Translations under genes and position numbers: made by a program
Assembly: GCA_029582165.1 (NCBI GenBank)
Contig: CM055875.1
Coordinates: 23,381,144 to 23,445,143, forward strand
Origin: Portulaca oleracea
Taxonomy: Eukaryota; Streptophyta; Magnoliopsida; Caryophyllales; Portulacaceae
Reading direction: 5' to 3'
DNA: 64,000 nt
Notes under the pieces: generated by a model
Databases searched by the model: none
The model's input: only the letters and a program-made list of their open reading frames with translations
What the model was told of the DNA's origin: nothing
Part shown: piece after piece, positions 10,199 through 20,738 of the stretch
Numbering within the stretch: the first letter of the stretch is position 1
Layout of the letters: each line of letters starts with the position of its first letter

Positions 10199-11581
10199 GC
10201 CGATCAACAGCAGGCAGTCACACCCGAGTCAGCGCCCTCACACCCGCGCTTTTGATTTGGTATGGTCGTCGCGCCCACGACCCTCCCGGTAGCGCCCGCG
10301 ACGTTCGGCAGCCGGCCCAGGCAGACTTGGGGCAGATGGTGGTCGCATCCGTGACACCCATCGTCACGCCCGTGACAACCCTTATCGCGCCCACTACTCT
10401 TCTTCTCTTGCCCGCGAATCACGACAGCAGGTGTAGGACTGCTCGGGGCAGTAGCAGGTCGCGCCCGCGATGGTCCGGCTTTTCGCGTGTTTTACGGTTA
10501 TTAAATGCTGAGTTTTGTTTCTGTTTTTTTTTATAGTATAAATACCATGTTTAGCACTCTTTTCTAAGCAGCTTATGTTATTGAATGATTTACTAATAGG
10601 AGTGTTCGTATTTTGGTCCGGACCGGTTGACCCAAAAAAACGGACCAAAAACCCGGACCGAATGATAACCGGTCCGGTCTTTGGTCCAAGTTTTTTATGT
10701 TTTCGTGTTTCGGTCCGGGTCGGTCTAAACCCGGAAAAACCCAAACCCGGACTGGAAACCCAATTATTATAAAATTTAAATTTATTCAAAAAAAATATTC
10801 ATAATATTGTAGGCGCTAATCACGTAAATATTTTGACATATATTCATCATATTTTGACTTTGTATAAATTCACGTAAATGGTAATTAATTTCTAGCCAAC
10901 TTTGTATGTATTTATGTGTGACTACGAATTCTGTCATATTTGTTATGTATTCTACCATATTATTATATCATTTAAGTTTTTATAATTCATTACTTTCTAA
11001 AATTTCTCACCATAATTCCATAAACAATAACTTATAATACAAAAAAAAATGTAGTTTCTAATTAACAAAATGACATACATTAATTAACTAATCAATCATT
11101 TTACAAATTCGAATATAAATTTTTAAAAACATCTCAACTGGTCCAAACCAGTCTGGGTTGGTCCGGTCCAAATCATAATTGGATTGGTCTGAGTTGGGAC
11201 CAGTTGTTTCCTATCTGGTCTTTAGTCCAAAGTTTTGGCTATTTCGGGTTTCGGTCGAGTCCGGGTTGGTCCGGGTTTGACCCAATGAACACCCCTATTT
11301 GCTAATGTAATGTTAGGGTTTTCCCTTAGTTTCTCTCTCTAAAATCTTGTTCTTACTTTATCTATTTGTTAATGGTGGTGTTAGAAAGTCATTCCTTTAG
11401 TGATTATTTAGTGGATTTCCTATGATAATCATGGTGGCATGCTAGGCCTAGAGCTGTGGACTCTCCTTACTCAAGGTCATATCCTTCCTTTGGGTGTTCA
11501 AGCCCTTGTTCGTGTTGATCATCGCTCCCATTCAGACACTCAAGCAATTCTTCACCCATTCACGCGATCGGTAACGCTCCA
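10199..11581 (+). repeat. 5' LTR of B1 (left part cut off by element A)
   Basis: Matches the B1 3' LTR from about 14303 to 14945 apart from the hAT insertion at 10597-11297. It ends GGTAACGCTCCA directly before the primer binding site. The GC-rich block 10200-10500 has many GTCGCGCCCGCGAC-like words; a TATA-like stretch (agtataaata, about 10536-10546) follows and may mark the promoter. Confidence 0.85.
10597..11297. mobile_element. hAT-like MITE in B1 5' LTR, 701 bp
   Basis: Starts TAGGAGTGTTCG and ends GAACACCCCTA, an imperfect 11-bp terminal inverted repeat. It is flanked by TTTACTAA (10589-10596) and TTTGCTAA (11298-11305), an 8-bp duplication with one mismatch. The uninterrupted site is present in the B1 3' LTR near 14665 (GATTTGCTAATG). 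The ends are rich in GGTCCGGACC words. No coding potential. Eight-bp duplications and a GGGGTGTTC end fit the hAT superfamily. Confidence 0.85.
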
Positions 11582-11582
11582 T

Positions 11583-11600
11583 TTGGTATTAGAGCTTTGG
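11583..11600 (+). other. Primer binding site of B1 (initiator tRNA-Met type)
   Basis: TTGGTATTAGAGCTTTGG follows the LTR end; TGGTATCAGAGC is the usual site complementary to initiator tRNA-Met. B2 has the same site in reverse complement at about 52243-52260. Confidence 0.8.
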
Positions 11601-11931
11601 TTATTTATTTGCTTGAGTTGTTTTTCATTGTTCTTGATAGTATTTCTCTAGTATTGGGTTTTGTTGGATTTCTTGCATCTATTGGTGTTCCTCATTCCCT
11701 TTGCAATCCAAGAGTATTGGAATACTTTATATTGTGTTTGTATTTGGTGTTTTTGAAGCAATTTGGAGCTTTGAGGTGAAGTTGGAATTAGTGCCCGCAA
11801 GGTGTTCGATAAAATGCACAAGTGAGATAAACACAAAGAACCCTTAGCCAAACACTAGCCAACCACAAGAAAACCCCCAAACTCCACAAAATATTCCCAA
11901 ACACATATCGTCCCTCACCTTTTCCCTCGTT

Positions 11932-13925
11932 ATGAACGTAGAAATTAATACCGAACGAGAGGAATCAAGCCCCCGGAGTAGCCCTCACATTCGGGCTCTC
12001 GAGAACCAACTCACCACTGCCTTCAGCAATCGGTTCTCCACCCTCGAGCGCAACATGGGAGCACTTATGGCACGGTTTGACAACCTCGCCCTAGAGCATC
12101 AAGCTCCACCCCGAGTTGAACGAGCGAGGCGCGCAACGAGCCCTATCTGTCCTCCTCCCAACTTTGAGTCAAGTGACGATGCTAGGGGATCCCCTCGACG
12201 CCGTCCACGTCGAGAAGTGTATGATCGGCCACCTCGTGACAACTTCCAAAACGTCAAGATCGATATCCCCGAGTTCAATGGTACCAATGATCCAGGTGAC
12301 TACATCGAATGGATCTAATTGATGAATAGGATCTTCGAGACCAAGGAGTATGATGATGAGAAGGCTTATAAGGTCGCGAGCTTGAAACTCACCAAGGCCG
12401 CCTCGCTTTGGTTTGAGAATATGAAGGTACAACGGGTTCGTGAAGGAAAGGCAAGGATTTCTACTTGGACACGGCTCAAATAAGTGATGAATCGTCGTTT
12501 CTTGCCCCACACTTACAAACAAGACGTCTTACGGAGGCTATATGCTCGTACCCAAGGCAAACGATCCGTCGGTGATTACATCTCGGAATTTGAGCAACTT
12601 CTCATTAAAAGTGGCCTTCAAGAGCCGGAAGAGCAAACCATGATGCGATTCTTGAATGGGTTAGATCTTGCCATTGCCAAGAAGGTTGAGGTTCAACCCT
12701 ACTATTCGATGGACGATTTGTGCAGTTTGGCTCTCTAAGTTGAGCGAAGAAGAAAAGAAAGGTCTGACACAAACCTTTGTTTAGGCCCGTTTACTCACCT
12801 TCTAGCCGACCCCCTTCAGATTCAAGCACTCCGAAGTCTAGTGAGACACCTAAGTCCACACTGACACCAAGAAATGACAAAGGAAAGGGACTTGCTACGG
12901 TGACTCCAACGGAACCTCCTCGACGGATGGAAGGCCGGAAGTGTTTTAAGTGTCATAGTTAGGGCAATTTTCAAGTCGATTGTCCAAACCGGCGTACTTT
13001 GACCCTTCAAGAAGTACAAGAGATCGATGAAGAGCTTCAAAAGGCTCAAGGCGACTCCGAAGTGGTGGTTGAAGATGCGGTTACTAGTGATGAGGAGAAT
13101 GTCGCACCCGTACCCCCCGTACGTAGAGGCGCATATGTTTTGAGGAGAGCTTTACATACCCATGAGACTCCCCTCGACAAGGCCCAAAGGGAAATGTTGT
13201 TCCAAACGCGGTGCTTCGTGGATGAAAAGGTGTGTACTCTTGTCATCGATGGAGGGAGTTGCACGAACGTCGCATCAACCACTATGGTCAAAAAGCTTGG
13301 CTTGCCCCTATTATCGCACCCTCGACCTTATTCACTCCATTGGCTCAACGATCACAATGGCGTCAAGGTAACTAAGCAAGTCTTAGTGAATTTTTATTTT
13401 AGATCTAACTACGATGACTCCCTTGTTTGTGATGTTGTTCCTATGAGAGATTGTCACATTTTATTGGGTCGACCATGGCAATACGACAAGAAAACGATGC
13501 ACAATGTGTTGAACAACACTTACACATTCACCTATAAAGGCAAGAAGATCAAGCTACTTCCCATTTCTCTCTAAGAAACCGAAACTTCAAAAGTCGGGAT
13601 GGGTAGTGAGTTGAGGAACCTTCTCATGATGAGCGAAACACGGGAAGAGCATGCTCTTGGCGAGGAAGAGCTACCTCTTGCTTTGTCTTTGTCTTGTAGC
13701 GAGCCTAGTGAGGTTGAGTGTTCCCAAGCACCACATATATTTCCTCTACCGCCCCTTAACCCCTCACCTCCACAAAACAAGCCTCCTTCCACTTTCTTGC
13801 ATTCGGACGATGGGTACATTGTGGGATTCGAAACTAGTTGGATGTCCGGCATGTTGACTTGTGGCGATCAGGATGCTAGCCGTTCTATGGAGCCAATTGA
13901 TATGATGGAGAATGTATCGGTTTAA
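11932..13925 (+). pseudogene. Gag-protease gene of B1 with C-terminal tail
   Basis: The ATG at 11932 opens gag. The capsid part shows VKIDIPEFNGTNDPGDYIEW, KAASLWFENM, RRFLPHTYKQDVLRRLY and SGLQEPEEQTMMRFLNGLD. A broken CCHC knuckle (KCFKC...) lies near 12945, then protease with LVIDGGSCTNVAS (active-site Asp) and HILLGRPW. The frame ends at about 13925 in a tail with LRNLLMMSETREEHALG that I do not recognise. There are in-frame stops near 12316, 12481, 12736, 12960 and 13572 and a one-base shift near 12760, so it is dead. No RT follows; the polypurine tract and 3' LTR come next. The B2 copy is much better preserved. Confidence 0.88.
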
Positions 13926-13968
13926 ACCCCCAAGAGTTTAAGGCAACTCTTCTTCAAGAGAGGGAGTA

Positions 13969-14945
13969 TGAACCGTGGCGGGTTCGGGTCCAAGCTACCA
14001 AAGTCGGGCTCGTAGATGATGGCAAGAAGGGAGAAATCCCAAACAAACAGTTCCGCACTAAACCCGCTCATCCGGACATGTTCAAGAACCGTTATACCTT
14101 TTCAAGGGGTGGATTGATGAGTATCGGGTTGTGGTGGTTAAGGCGATTCGTCCGAAGTTGGGGATTGGAGAGGCTAGGGATCTTCTCCACCAACCCCATA
14201 GCACTCGGGGTCGTACCAGCCCTTCTCGGGACAAGAAACATTGACGGATCGGGGCTCGGGAGTGATCATGGAAACGTTGTAGTCGCGGAGGAACTAGCGC
14301 CGGCCGACACCAGGCAGTCACTCCCTAGTCAGCGCCGTCACACCCGCGCTTTTGATCTGGTCTGGTCGTCGCGCCCGCAACCCTCTCAGTAGCGCCCGCG
14401 ACGTTCGGTAGCCGGCCCAAGCAGACTTAGGGCAGATGGTGGTCGCACCTGTGACACCCATCGTCGCGCCCCTGACAACCCTATCGCGCCCACGAACCAC
14501 GGTGGCAGGTGTATGACTCCTCGGGGCAGTGGCAGGTCGCGCCCGCGACGGTCAGGCTTTTCGCGTGTTTTACGGTTATTATACGCTGAGTTTTGTTTCT
14601 GTTTTTTGTAAGTATAAATACCATGTTTGGCACTCTTTTTCTAGGCAGCTTATGTTATTGAATGATTTGCTAATGCAATGTTAGGGTTTTCCCCTAGTTT
14701 CTCTCTCTAAATCTTGTTCTTACTTTATCCATTTGTTAAGGGTGGTGTTAGCAAGTCATTCCTTTAGTGATTATTTAATGGATTACCTATGATAATCATG
14801 GTGGGGTGCTAGGCCTAGAGTTGTGGACTCTCCTTACTCAAGGTCATATTCTTCCTTTGGGTGTTCAAGCTCTTGTTCGTGTTGATCATCGCTCCTATTC
14901 ACACACTCAAGCAATTCTTCACCCATTCAGGCAATCGGTAACGCT
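13969..14945 (+). repeat. 3' LTR of B1, truncated at its 3' end
   Basis: Follows the purine-rich AAGAGAGGGAGTA and starts TGAACCGTGG, like the B2 LTR (TGAACTGTG). It stops at GGTAACGCT, three bases short of the family end CTCCA, and is joined directly to internal sequence of element D. It holds a clean GTCGCGCCCGCGAC at 14536-14549 plus variants, and lacks the hAT insertion found in the 5' LTR. Confidence 0.85.
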
Positions 14946-15301
14946 ATAAAGTTGAGGAACCTCCTTTCGAGCGAAACACGGGTTGAGTGTGCTCTTGGTG
15001 AGGACGAGCGATCTCTTGCTTTGTCTTTACCATGCAGCGAGACAAGTGAGGATATGTGTTCCCAAGCACCTCAGAATACTCCCATTCCTTCCCTTAATCC
15101 CCTATCTCCATACAGCAAGCCTCCAACCACATTCTTTTATTTGAATGGTCGATACATCGTGGGGTTCGATGCTTGTTGGGTTCCTCTTGTGATTACTCAT
15201 GGTGATTGGGATGTTTGGAGCTTTAGGGTGCCAAGTTGTGGATAGGGCCTCGATTTTAACTCCCAAGAGTTGAGGGCAACTCTTTTTCAAAAAGGGAAGT
15301 A
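14946..15301 (+). pseudogene. Element D: tail region of a diverged B-family element
   Basis: Encodes a diverged form of the tail that follows protease in B1 and B2: LRNLLSSETRVECALGEDE, CSQAPQ, KPPTTFFYLNGRYIVGF. A stop at about 15243 is followed in another phase by the ELRATL segment, and then a purine-rich tract leads to the LTR. The gag and protease parts are missing because the B1 3' LTR abuts it. Conservation of this tail between subfamilies argues that it was once under selection. Confidence 0.8.
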
Positions 15302-16330
15302 TGGAGCGTATCAGGCGAGGACCCAAACTTCGAAATATGTGTTCGCAAAACCCTCCTGCACCCCCTTCGTAAAACACGAAGAAAACAACTCCAAGGTCGG
15401 GTGTGGAGTACACTTTAAGGTGAACCCGGGACCCTGGAGACATGATTTGAGCAGTGTTGGGTGTGGTATCCACTTTAAATGGGACCCCAGACCATAGAAG
15501 TGGAGCTACGGGTCCTCATCGGGACCTACTTCGAGCCTTTAAAAGGGTTCGAAGTCTTTCGGCAAGAATAAGCGAAAAAGGGTCAACATGGGTTGTTGGA
15601 ATGGACATATCTTCACTCTTTGGCCATATCTCCTTCATTACAACTCTGATGGATCTCAAATTTTGGGAGCTTAAAGTAAACATAAAGAGCTTTCCATCGA
15701 TATCTTATGGGTCTAAAATGGAGCCCGGATGAAGACGTTATGCGTATCTGAAGTCAGCAGATGAAAACTGCCCAGAAGGACATCGCACCCGCGAAGCATG
15801 GGGTCGCACCCGCGACGCATGGGGTCGCACCCGCGACCTCTTTCTGCCAGATGTTGACCGCTGCATCCATTCCAGCCGTAGCGCCCGCGACAGCGTAGGT
15901 CACGCCCGCAACCTGTCACTGCCCAGATGCTAATGCTTTGTCTGTTTGCTGCGTAGCGCCAGCGACAGCCTCGTGCCGCCCGCAACTCCTATTTGCCTGC
16001 GTGTGTTTTTTGTGTTAAATGTTGTGTTTTACTGTTACTCATATTATGTTTTGTGATGCTTAAGCATTTGTAAGGGTTTTCCCCTTGTTTCTCTAAAACC
16101 TTGTTATCTTTATCCAAGTAATTTTGGTTGTGATTCAAGTCATCCCTTTAGTGATTATTGGTGGAATTTCCTAGATAATCATGGTGGGGTGTTAGGCCTA
16201 GAGTTGTGGTTCTCCTTGCTCAAGGTCATATCCAACCTTTGGGTGTTCAAGGTCATTTTTCTTGTTGAATTTCGAATCCATTCATTCACTCAAGCTATCA
16301 TCACTACACCATGCGTACGGTAACGCTCCA
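15302..16330 (+). repeat. 3' LTR of element D, 1029 bp
   Basis: Begins TGGAGCGTATC and ends GGTAACGCTCCA, so the two ends form a TGGAGCGT inverted pair. Length and ending match the B-family LTRs (about 1.02 kb). It carries a tandem set of GTCGCACCCGCGAC words at about 15782-15840 and more near 15880-15970. The downstream flank is element E. Confidence 0.82.
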
Positions 16331-18536
16331 CAAACTTAGCAGACTCTCATATCCTAAGGGTAAACTTATTGTTGTTGATGTTGACCCACGGGACTTCCTT
16401 GTATTCTGCGTTATTGGCGATCAACTTACTTGGATCACATCTTGGGCTGGTGAAGGTAGCGATGAGTACATCAACCTCTCCTTTCTTCTTGATGTTGGCC
16501 TCTTGATCGAAGAGCACACCGAAGATGTTACTTCCTGGAAACGTAGTCCATTGTAGGGGTAGTCGCTTTTGTTTAGTAGGGACAAAATTTACCACTCTCT
16601 TGCATTCTTTGTCATTAAATATCTCTAGGCCTGCTAAAATGAGACCGGTGCGATGATTATACCATGGCTTAGGGAACCCATAGTAAGGAAATTCATATCC
16701 TTCCCTTAGGTATTGCCCATTTAGAGTGAGCGGGTACGACTTCCTCCCATAGAAAGTTTATTTTCCTTCTTTTCTTCTATCATTAAGGGCGACCATGAGA
16801 TCTTGTTTAGTGGGCTTAAAGCCTAGGCCAAACCTAGCCTGCTGCTTGTAGATCTTGCGAACCAATCCTAACTTATGAGCTGGGTTCTTTCCTAGGGGCA
16901 TTCCTGGGAAGTAGTGTTGCTTCCTCATCATGTTGTGTACTTTAATGTCTAAGACGAAGTCATCTAGAGATTCGTCCTCCCTGATTGTACCGATGATCTC
17001 AAAGAGATGTAGATCCTTGTTATAGCTATTGTGTTCTAGTCCTAGCATGACACCGCATGTTTCATAGCCTCATTGCTTTCGACCGAAATGGTCACCACTC
17101 GACCTCTTACTATCAATTTTAACGTTTGGTTGAAAGTGGAGGGAATAACTTGAGTTTCATGAATCCAAGATCTTCCCAGAAGTATGTTGTAGGGGACTAG
17201 TATGTCTAATACTATAAACTCAAAAGTCCTTATTTCGTAATCAGTGGTGATGGGCAAGACAGTCGAACAAAGTTGTCCGCGGATGGAGTTTTCATGGGCC
17301 TTGAGTTGTATATTGGACTTAGAGAGATGTTGGACTTAGAGAGATGTTGCAGCTGAATCCCGAGCTTCTGAGCGGTTAGCCATAGGCATATATTTACCGC
17401 AGACCCTCCGCCTATTAGGACTAAGGAGATGATGTACGAGGAACACATGATAGTGATATGTAAAAGGAGATTATGGTTGAGCCTGCCCTTAGGCATATCT
17501 TTTTTCCAAAAGTAATGGTAGCGATAGGTGCCACTACCACGAGGGTCTCAGATGTAGTTGCTGCTGGCACTATAACGTTGTCAAGGGTATCCTTAAGAAG
17601 TTGGCAGTGTACTTGTGTTGTACACAAAAGCTTCCAGATGGTGATATCAGCCTTATCTTTCTTCAGCTGGGTTAGAAGGGGATCCTCGGGAGGAGGAGGG
17701 AGAGGGGCCGACCCTCCACTATTTGGGTCCTAGGTTATCACTACTAGTGTGGTAGTGTCTCATCTGTTGTATCTCCTAAACCTGGTTAGGAAATTCACAT
17801 CGGCGAAGGTCTACCTTTTTTCCTCATTCTCCACAGGTATTCCTTAACGCGGTCCTCCTTATAGTCATCCTCGTTATCCGAATTGTCGAGGAAAAAGGTG
17901 ACAAAGTTGAGGGTCTCTAAAGGAGTGAATTTGAGGTTGTCGTCCTCGTCATCACTGTTATCCTAAAGCCCATTAATAGTATGTTGAATGAGGAGGATGG
18001 GGATACTGCTTCTAGGTTTGCCAATCTTAGTAATGTGTACTGAGGGGTCTAAGTCCCCTTCTTCCATTGTTACCGTGTTGACTTGTGCAACGTTAGTGGT
18101 GGCCTTGTCCTCGTGTTGTGACTTTGGAGGGCTTGTGATTCTGGCCTTGATAAGATCTTCGATCTTGCTTTTTAGTGTCCAACATTTCTTGGTATTGTGA
18201 CCCCGACATATGTGGTAGTTAAATAAGGCTTTGTTGTCCTCTGAGGGAAGCTTAACATGAGGCTCCTGGCTCATGAGTGGGAGCTTGATGTTCTTGTTGC
18301 TTATGAGTTTGTAGAGAATCTTGGTATAGCTCATACCGAGGTTTGTGTAGCTAGTGTGCCTGGGCGGAGGTCTAGGTACTTTAGCCTGAACTATGTTAGC
18401 TTCGACTATTTTAGGGGGGTTACTGACTGGGCTAGTGGTCCTCCCATTGTTTCGCATGACCTTCTACCCATGGTTGGCAGGGTTCCTCCTTTCTATTCCC
18501 TCGTGTTGGGTATAAATCACTATCAACTATTTAAAA
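16331..18536 (-). pseudogene. Element E, inner part: Tat-type gag C-terminus and protease
   Basis: Minus-strand frames at 18457-17963 (gag zinc motif YHICRGHNTKKCWTLKSKIE), 17627-17042 (protease), 17048-16758 (FPGMPLGKNPAHK) and 16595-16347 (GSNIFGVLFDQEA) match element A in the same order. It is heavily decayed. The protease active-site Asp is gone (LVLIGGGSAVNI versus LVLVDNGSVVNV in A), and a direct duplication of about 19 bp near 17312-17349 shifts the frame. RT and integrase are absent; the sequence stops at the end of element D. The CACTA element splits it from its 5' half at 23345. Confidence 0.82.
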
Positions 18537-18570
18537 TTTCACTACAAGATGGCAGGTCAAATAAGACTGT

Positions 18571-18667
18571 TCCAAGCGACTGTTTAATGAACGGTCGCAA
18601 GAAAGAGGCGGCCGACCGTTCATAAACGACCGTTAATGAACGGTCGCTAAGTAACGGTCGTTCGCCT
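18571..18667. repeat. Left subterminal repeats of the CACTA element
   Basis: Several copies of AACGGTCG and its complement, some paired as ACCGTTAATGAACGGT. In En/Spm-type elements such subterminal motifs bind the TNPA-like protein. Confidence 0.85.
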
Positions 18668-19000
18668 TTTTATACCGTCGAACGACTCCATTCGCATTCA
18701 ATTGCACAACTCTTACTCTCAAAACCCAATTACTCTTCTCCATCCTCTTGCTAGCTGGCGAATTGGACCGGAAATCACCGCCTGCCGCCACATTCCGCCG
18801 GAACCGACGACGGTAAGTCCTCTTCTCCCTCCTTATCAATTCTTTTAAGTTTTTGGTGGTTAATAACAATGTAAGCCCTTCCTCTTGCTAGCAAATCGGA
18901 CCGGAACCGCCACTTTTTTGGTCCCGCCGTCGACGCCGTAGCTGTCTTCGCCGCCTTCGTCGTCGCCGTCGCTCACTGCCGCCGTCGTTCTCTCCGGTAA
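18668..19000 (+). promoter_or_regulatory. CACTA promoter-proximal untranslated exons
   Basis: A GC-rich stretch with two likely splice donors, GACGGTAAGTCC near 18810 and CCGGTAAGTTAT near 18995. The segment CCTCTTGCTAGC...GGACCGGAA occurs twice (about 18742 and 18880), a local tandem duplication of a first exon. No protein-coding frame is convincing. From about 19000 to 20730 the element is AT-rich, intron-like DNA containing the two hairpins. Confidence 0.45.
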
Positions 19001-19645
19001 GTTATTTGAAATTTGTCAATTTTGTTAATTATATATTTATTTGTATAAATTATGAGCATGCATTAATTAGGTTAGTATTTGTGAATAATTTGAGTGAATA
19101 ACTAGTATTTATTCGGTTAATTTTTATGTTAATTACTGTGTAAGTATTATATGTTAGTTGTATGTTAGTTGTATTAGTTTAATGATATGTTGTGAAATTG
19201 TATGTTAATTAGGTTAGTTATATTACTGTTTAAGTATTGTATGTTAATTAGGTTAGGTATGTGGTGAAATTTGTCAATTAGTTTAATAGTATGTTTATGT
19301 GTATGTTGTTGTGTTAATTGTGTTTTATTATTGAATTTTTGTATTAATTGTATGTTACTTGTATTAGTTAGTAATGTTTTGTAATATTTATTGTTTTAGT
19401 TATGAAAATTGTTAATTGTACGTTTATGTGTATAAATTATGAGCATGCGTAAATTAGTATGGATTATGTTAATACATGTGTAAAGAATGTTTAGTTAGTT
19501 ATGTTGTATATAATTGTTTTAGCACGCTTAAAATTCATTTGAATGTACAACATGGAAATCTACCATTATTAGAAAAAAGTGTTGAGTTGGGATGATTTTG
19601 GTAGTTATTAGTAAATTAGTTAGTTATTATGTTTGATTAGGAATG

Positions 19646-19830
19646 AATTTACGCGACTAACAACTTTGTTGGATAACTTAATTAAAGGCAAGCCTCTAAA
19701 TGTCAATTGACCCTTGTTGGATTTCTCGTACATATAACTCAGACAACTTGGTCATCACAACAAGGGTGAATTGAAGTTTAGAGACATGCCTTTAATTAAG
19801 TTAATCTCTGAAGTTGTTAGCGTAAATTTG
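19646..19830. repeat. Hairpin 1 in the CACTA element, arms about 75 bp
   Basis: 19646-19720 pairs with 19757-19830: AATTTACGCGACTAACAAC on the left against GTTGTTAGCGTAAATTT on the right, continuing through TTAATTAAAGGCA and CCCTTGTTG. The loop is about 36 bases. It is imperfect but long. Confidence 0.8.
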
Positions 19831-20063
19831 TTTCGTATCCAACCTAATTGCTATCTTAATTATTCATAACCCCAAATGAAGACATGAGTTATAAATAACT
19901 ATGTCACATCCCTTTGCTAGCTTAAGTACTCAACAACCAGTTTAGTGTTAGTAAATAAGTTAGTTGTCATGGTAGTTTAGATTAGAAAGTAGGGTAATTT
20001 ATAGTTCTAGTATGTTAGTTGTAGATGTCATAAAAAGTGGTCGAGTGTGGGTTCTATTAGTGT

Positions 20064-20551
20064 CCATGAGAGTGTGGTTATTCCTGATAATTTATGGCTG
20101 AAAAATACTTTCATGAGTCGCGGAGTCTCGATTTATTTGTCTGGTTCCTTAAGTAGCGCATCTCAGGTGAAATTGCGCGAGGTCTATAGTCTTTGTAGGA
20201 GTTAGAGCGTCTCAGATTCGCAATGCGGTGTTTCCATTGTGCGACTGGTGGGCAACAAGACAGCGGGAATGAGAGAGAAGCATAGTAAAGGTCTAATAGA
20301 AATTGTGTTTTCCATTAGACCTTTTACTATCGACTTCTCTCATTCCCGCTTGTCTTCTTGCCACTGTGTCGCAATGGAAACATTGCATTGTACCGAATCT
20401 GATGCTTCTAACTCCCATAGCATTATAGACCTCGCGCAATTTCACCGAGATCATGCTTACTTTTCGAGAACGGACAAATAAAAGGAGAGTCGGTAAGACT
20501 CATGAAAGTTTTTTTGAGCCATAAATTATTAGGAACAATCACACTCTCATC
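20064..20551. repeat. Hairpin 2 in the CACTA element, arms about 240 bp
   Basis: The left arm, about 20064-20302, is the inverted copy of about 20308-20551. Matching landmarks are CATGAGAGTGTG / CACACTCTCAT, GAAATTGCGCGAGGTC / GACCTCGCGCAATTTC and AGTAAAGGTCTAATAG / (C)ATTAGACCTTTTACT. The loop is only about 5 bases. Transcription through it would give one long double-stranded RNA stem. Confidence 0.85.
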
Positions 20552-20738
20552 GGGAAATAACATTATCCTCTTGACTATTGACATATATAGCTTAGTTGTA
20601 GATGTCATAGAAAAGTGTTGAGTTTGGATGCTTTTGGTTGTTATAAGTAAGTGAGCCCACCTAGCAAATTAGTGTGTTGACATGCACAAATTGACAACTT
20701 TGAAATCTAATTCGGTCAACTTTGCAGATTTGAACAAA

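Larger units (their letters stand above)
10199..14945 (+). mobile_element. Element B1: non-autonomous LTR retrotransposon coding only Gag and protease
   Basis: Order: 5' LTR (interrupted by element A at its left and by a hAT MITE), tRNA-Met primer site, about 330-bp leader, gag, protease, about 110-codon tail, polypurine tract, 3' LTR. There is no reverse transcriptase, RNase H or integrase, and the internal region is only about 2.39 kb (11582-13968). B2 (42051-53298) has the same layout, so the lack of pol is a family trait rather than a private deletion. Gag and protease resemble chromovirus-type Ty3/gypsy. The 3' LTR lacks its last bases and is fused to element D at 14945. Confidence 0.85.

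Noticed and set aside
10204..10536. Ala/Arg/Pro-rich frames at the start of the B1 5' LTR
   Set aside because: Same cause as in B2: GC-rich LTR repeats, not conserved as protein between LTR copies.
15780..15980. Regularly spaced GTCGCACCCGCGAC words as a CRISPR array
   Set aside because: Spacing is irregular, repeats vary, the DNA is an LTR and the genome is a plant.
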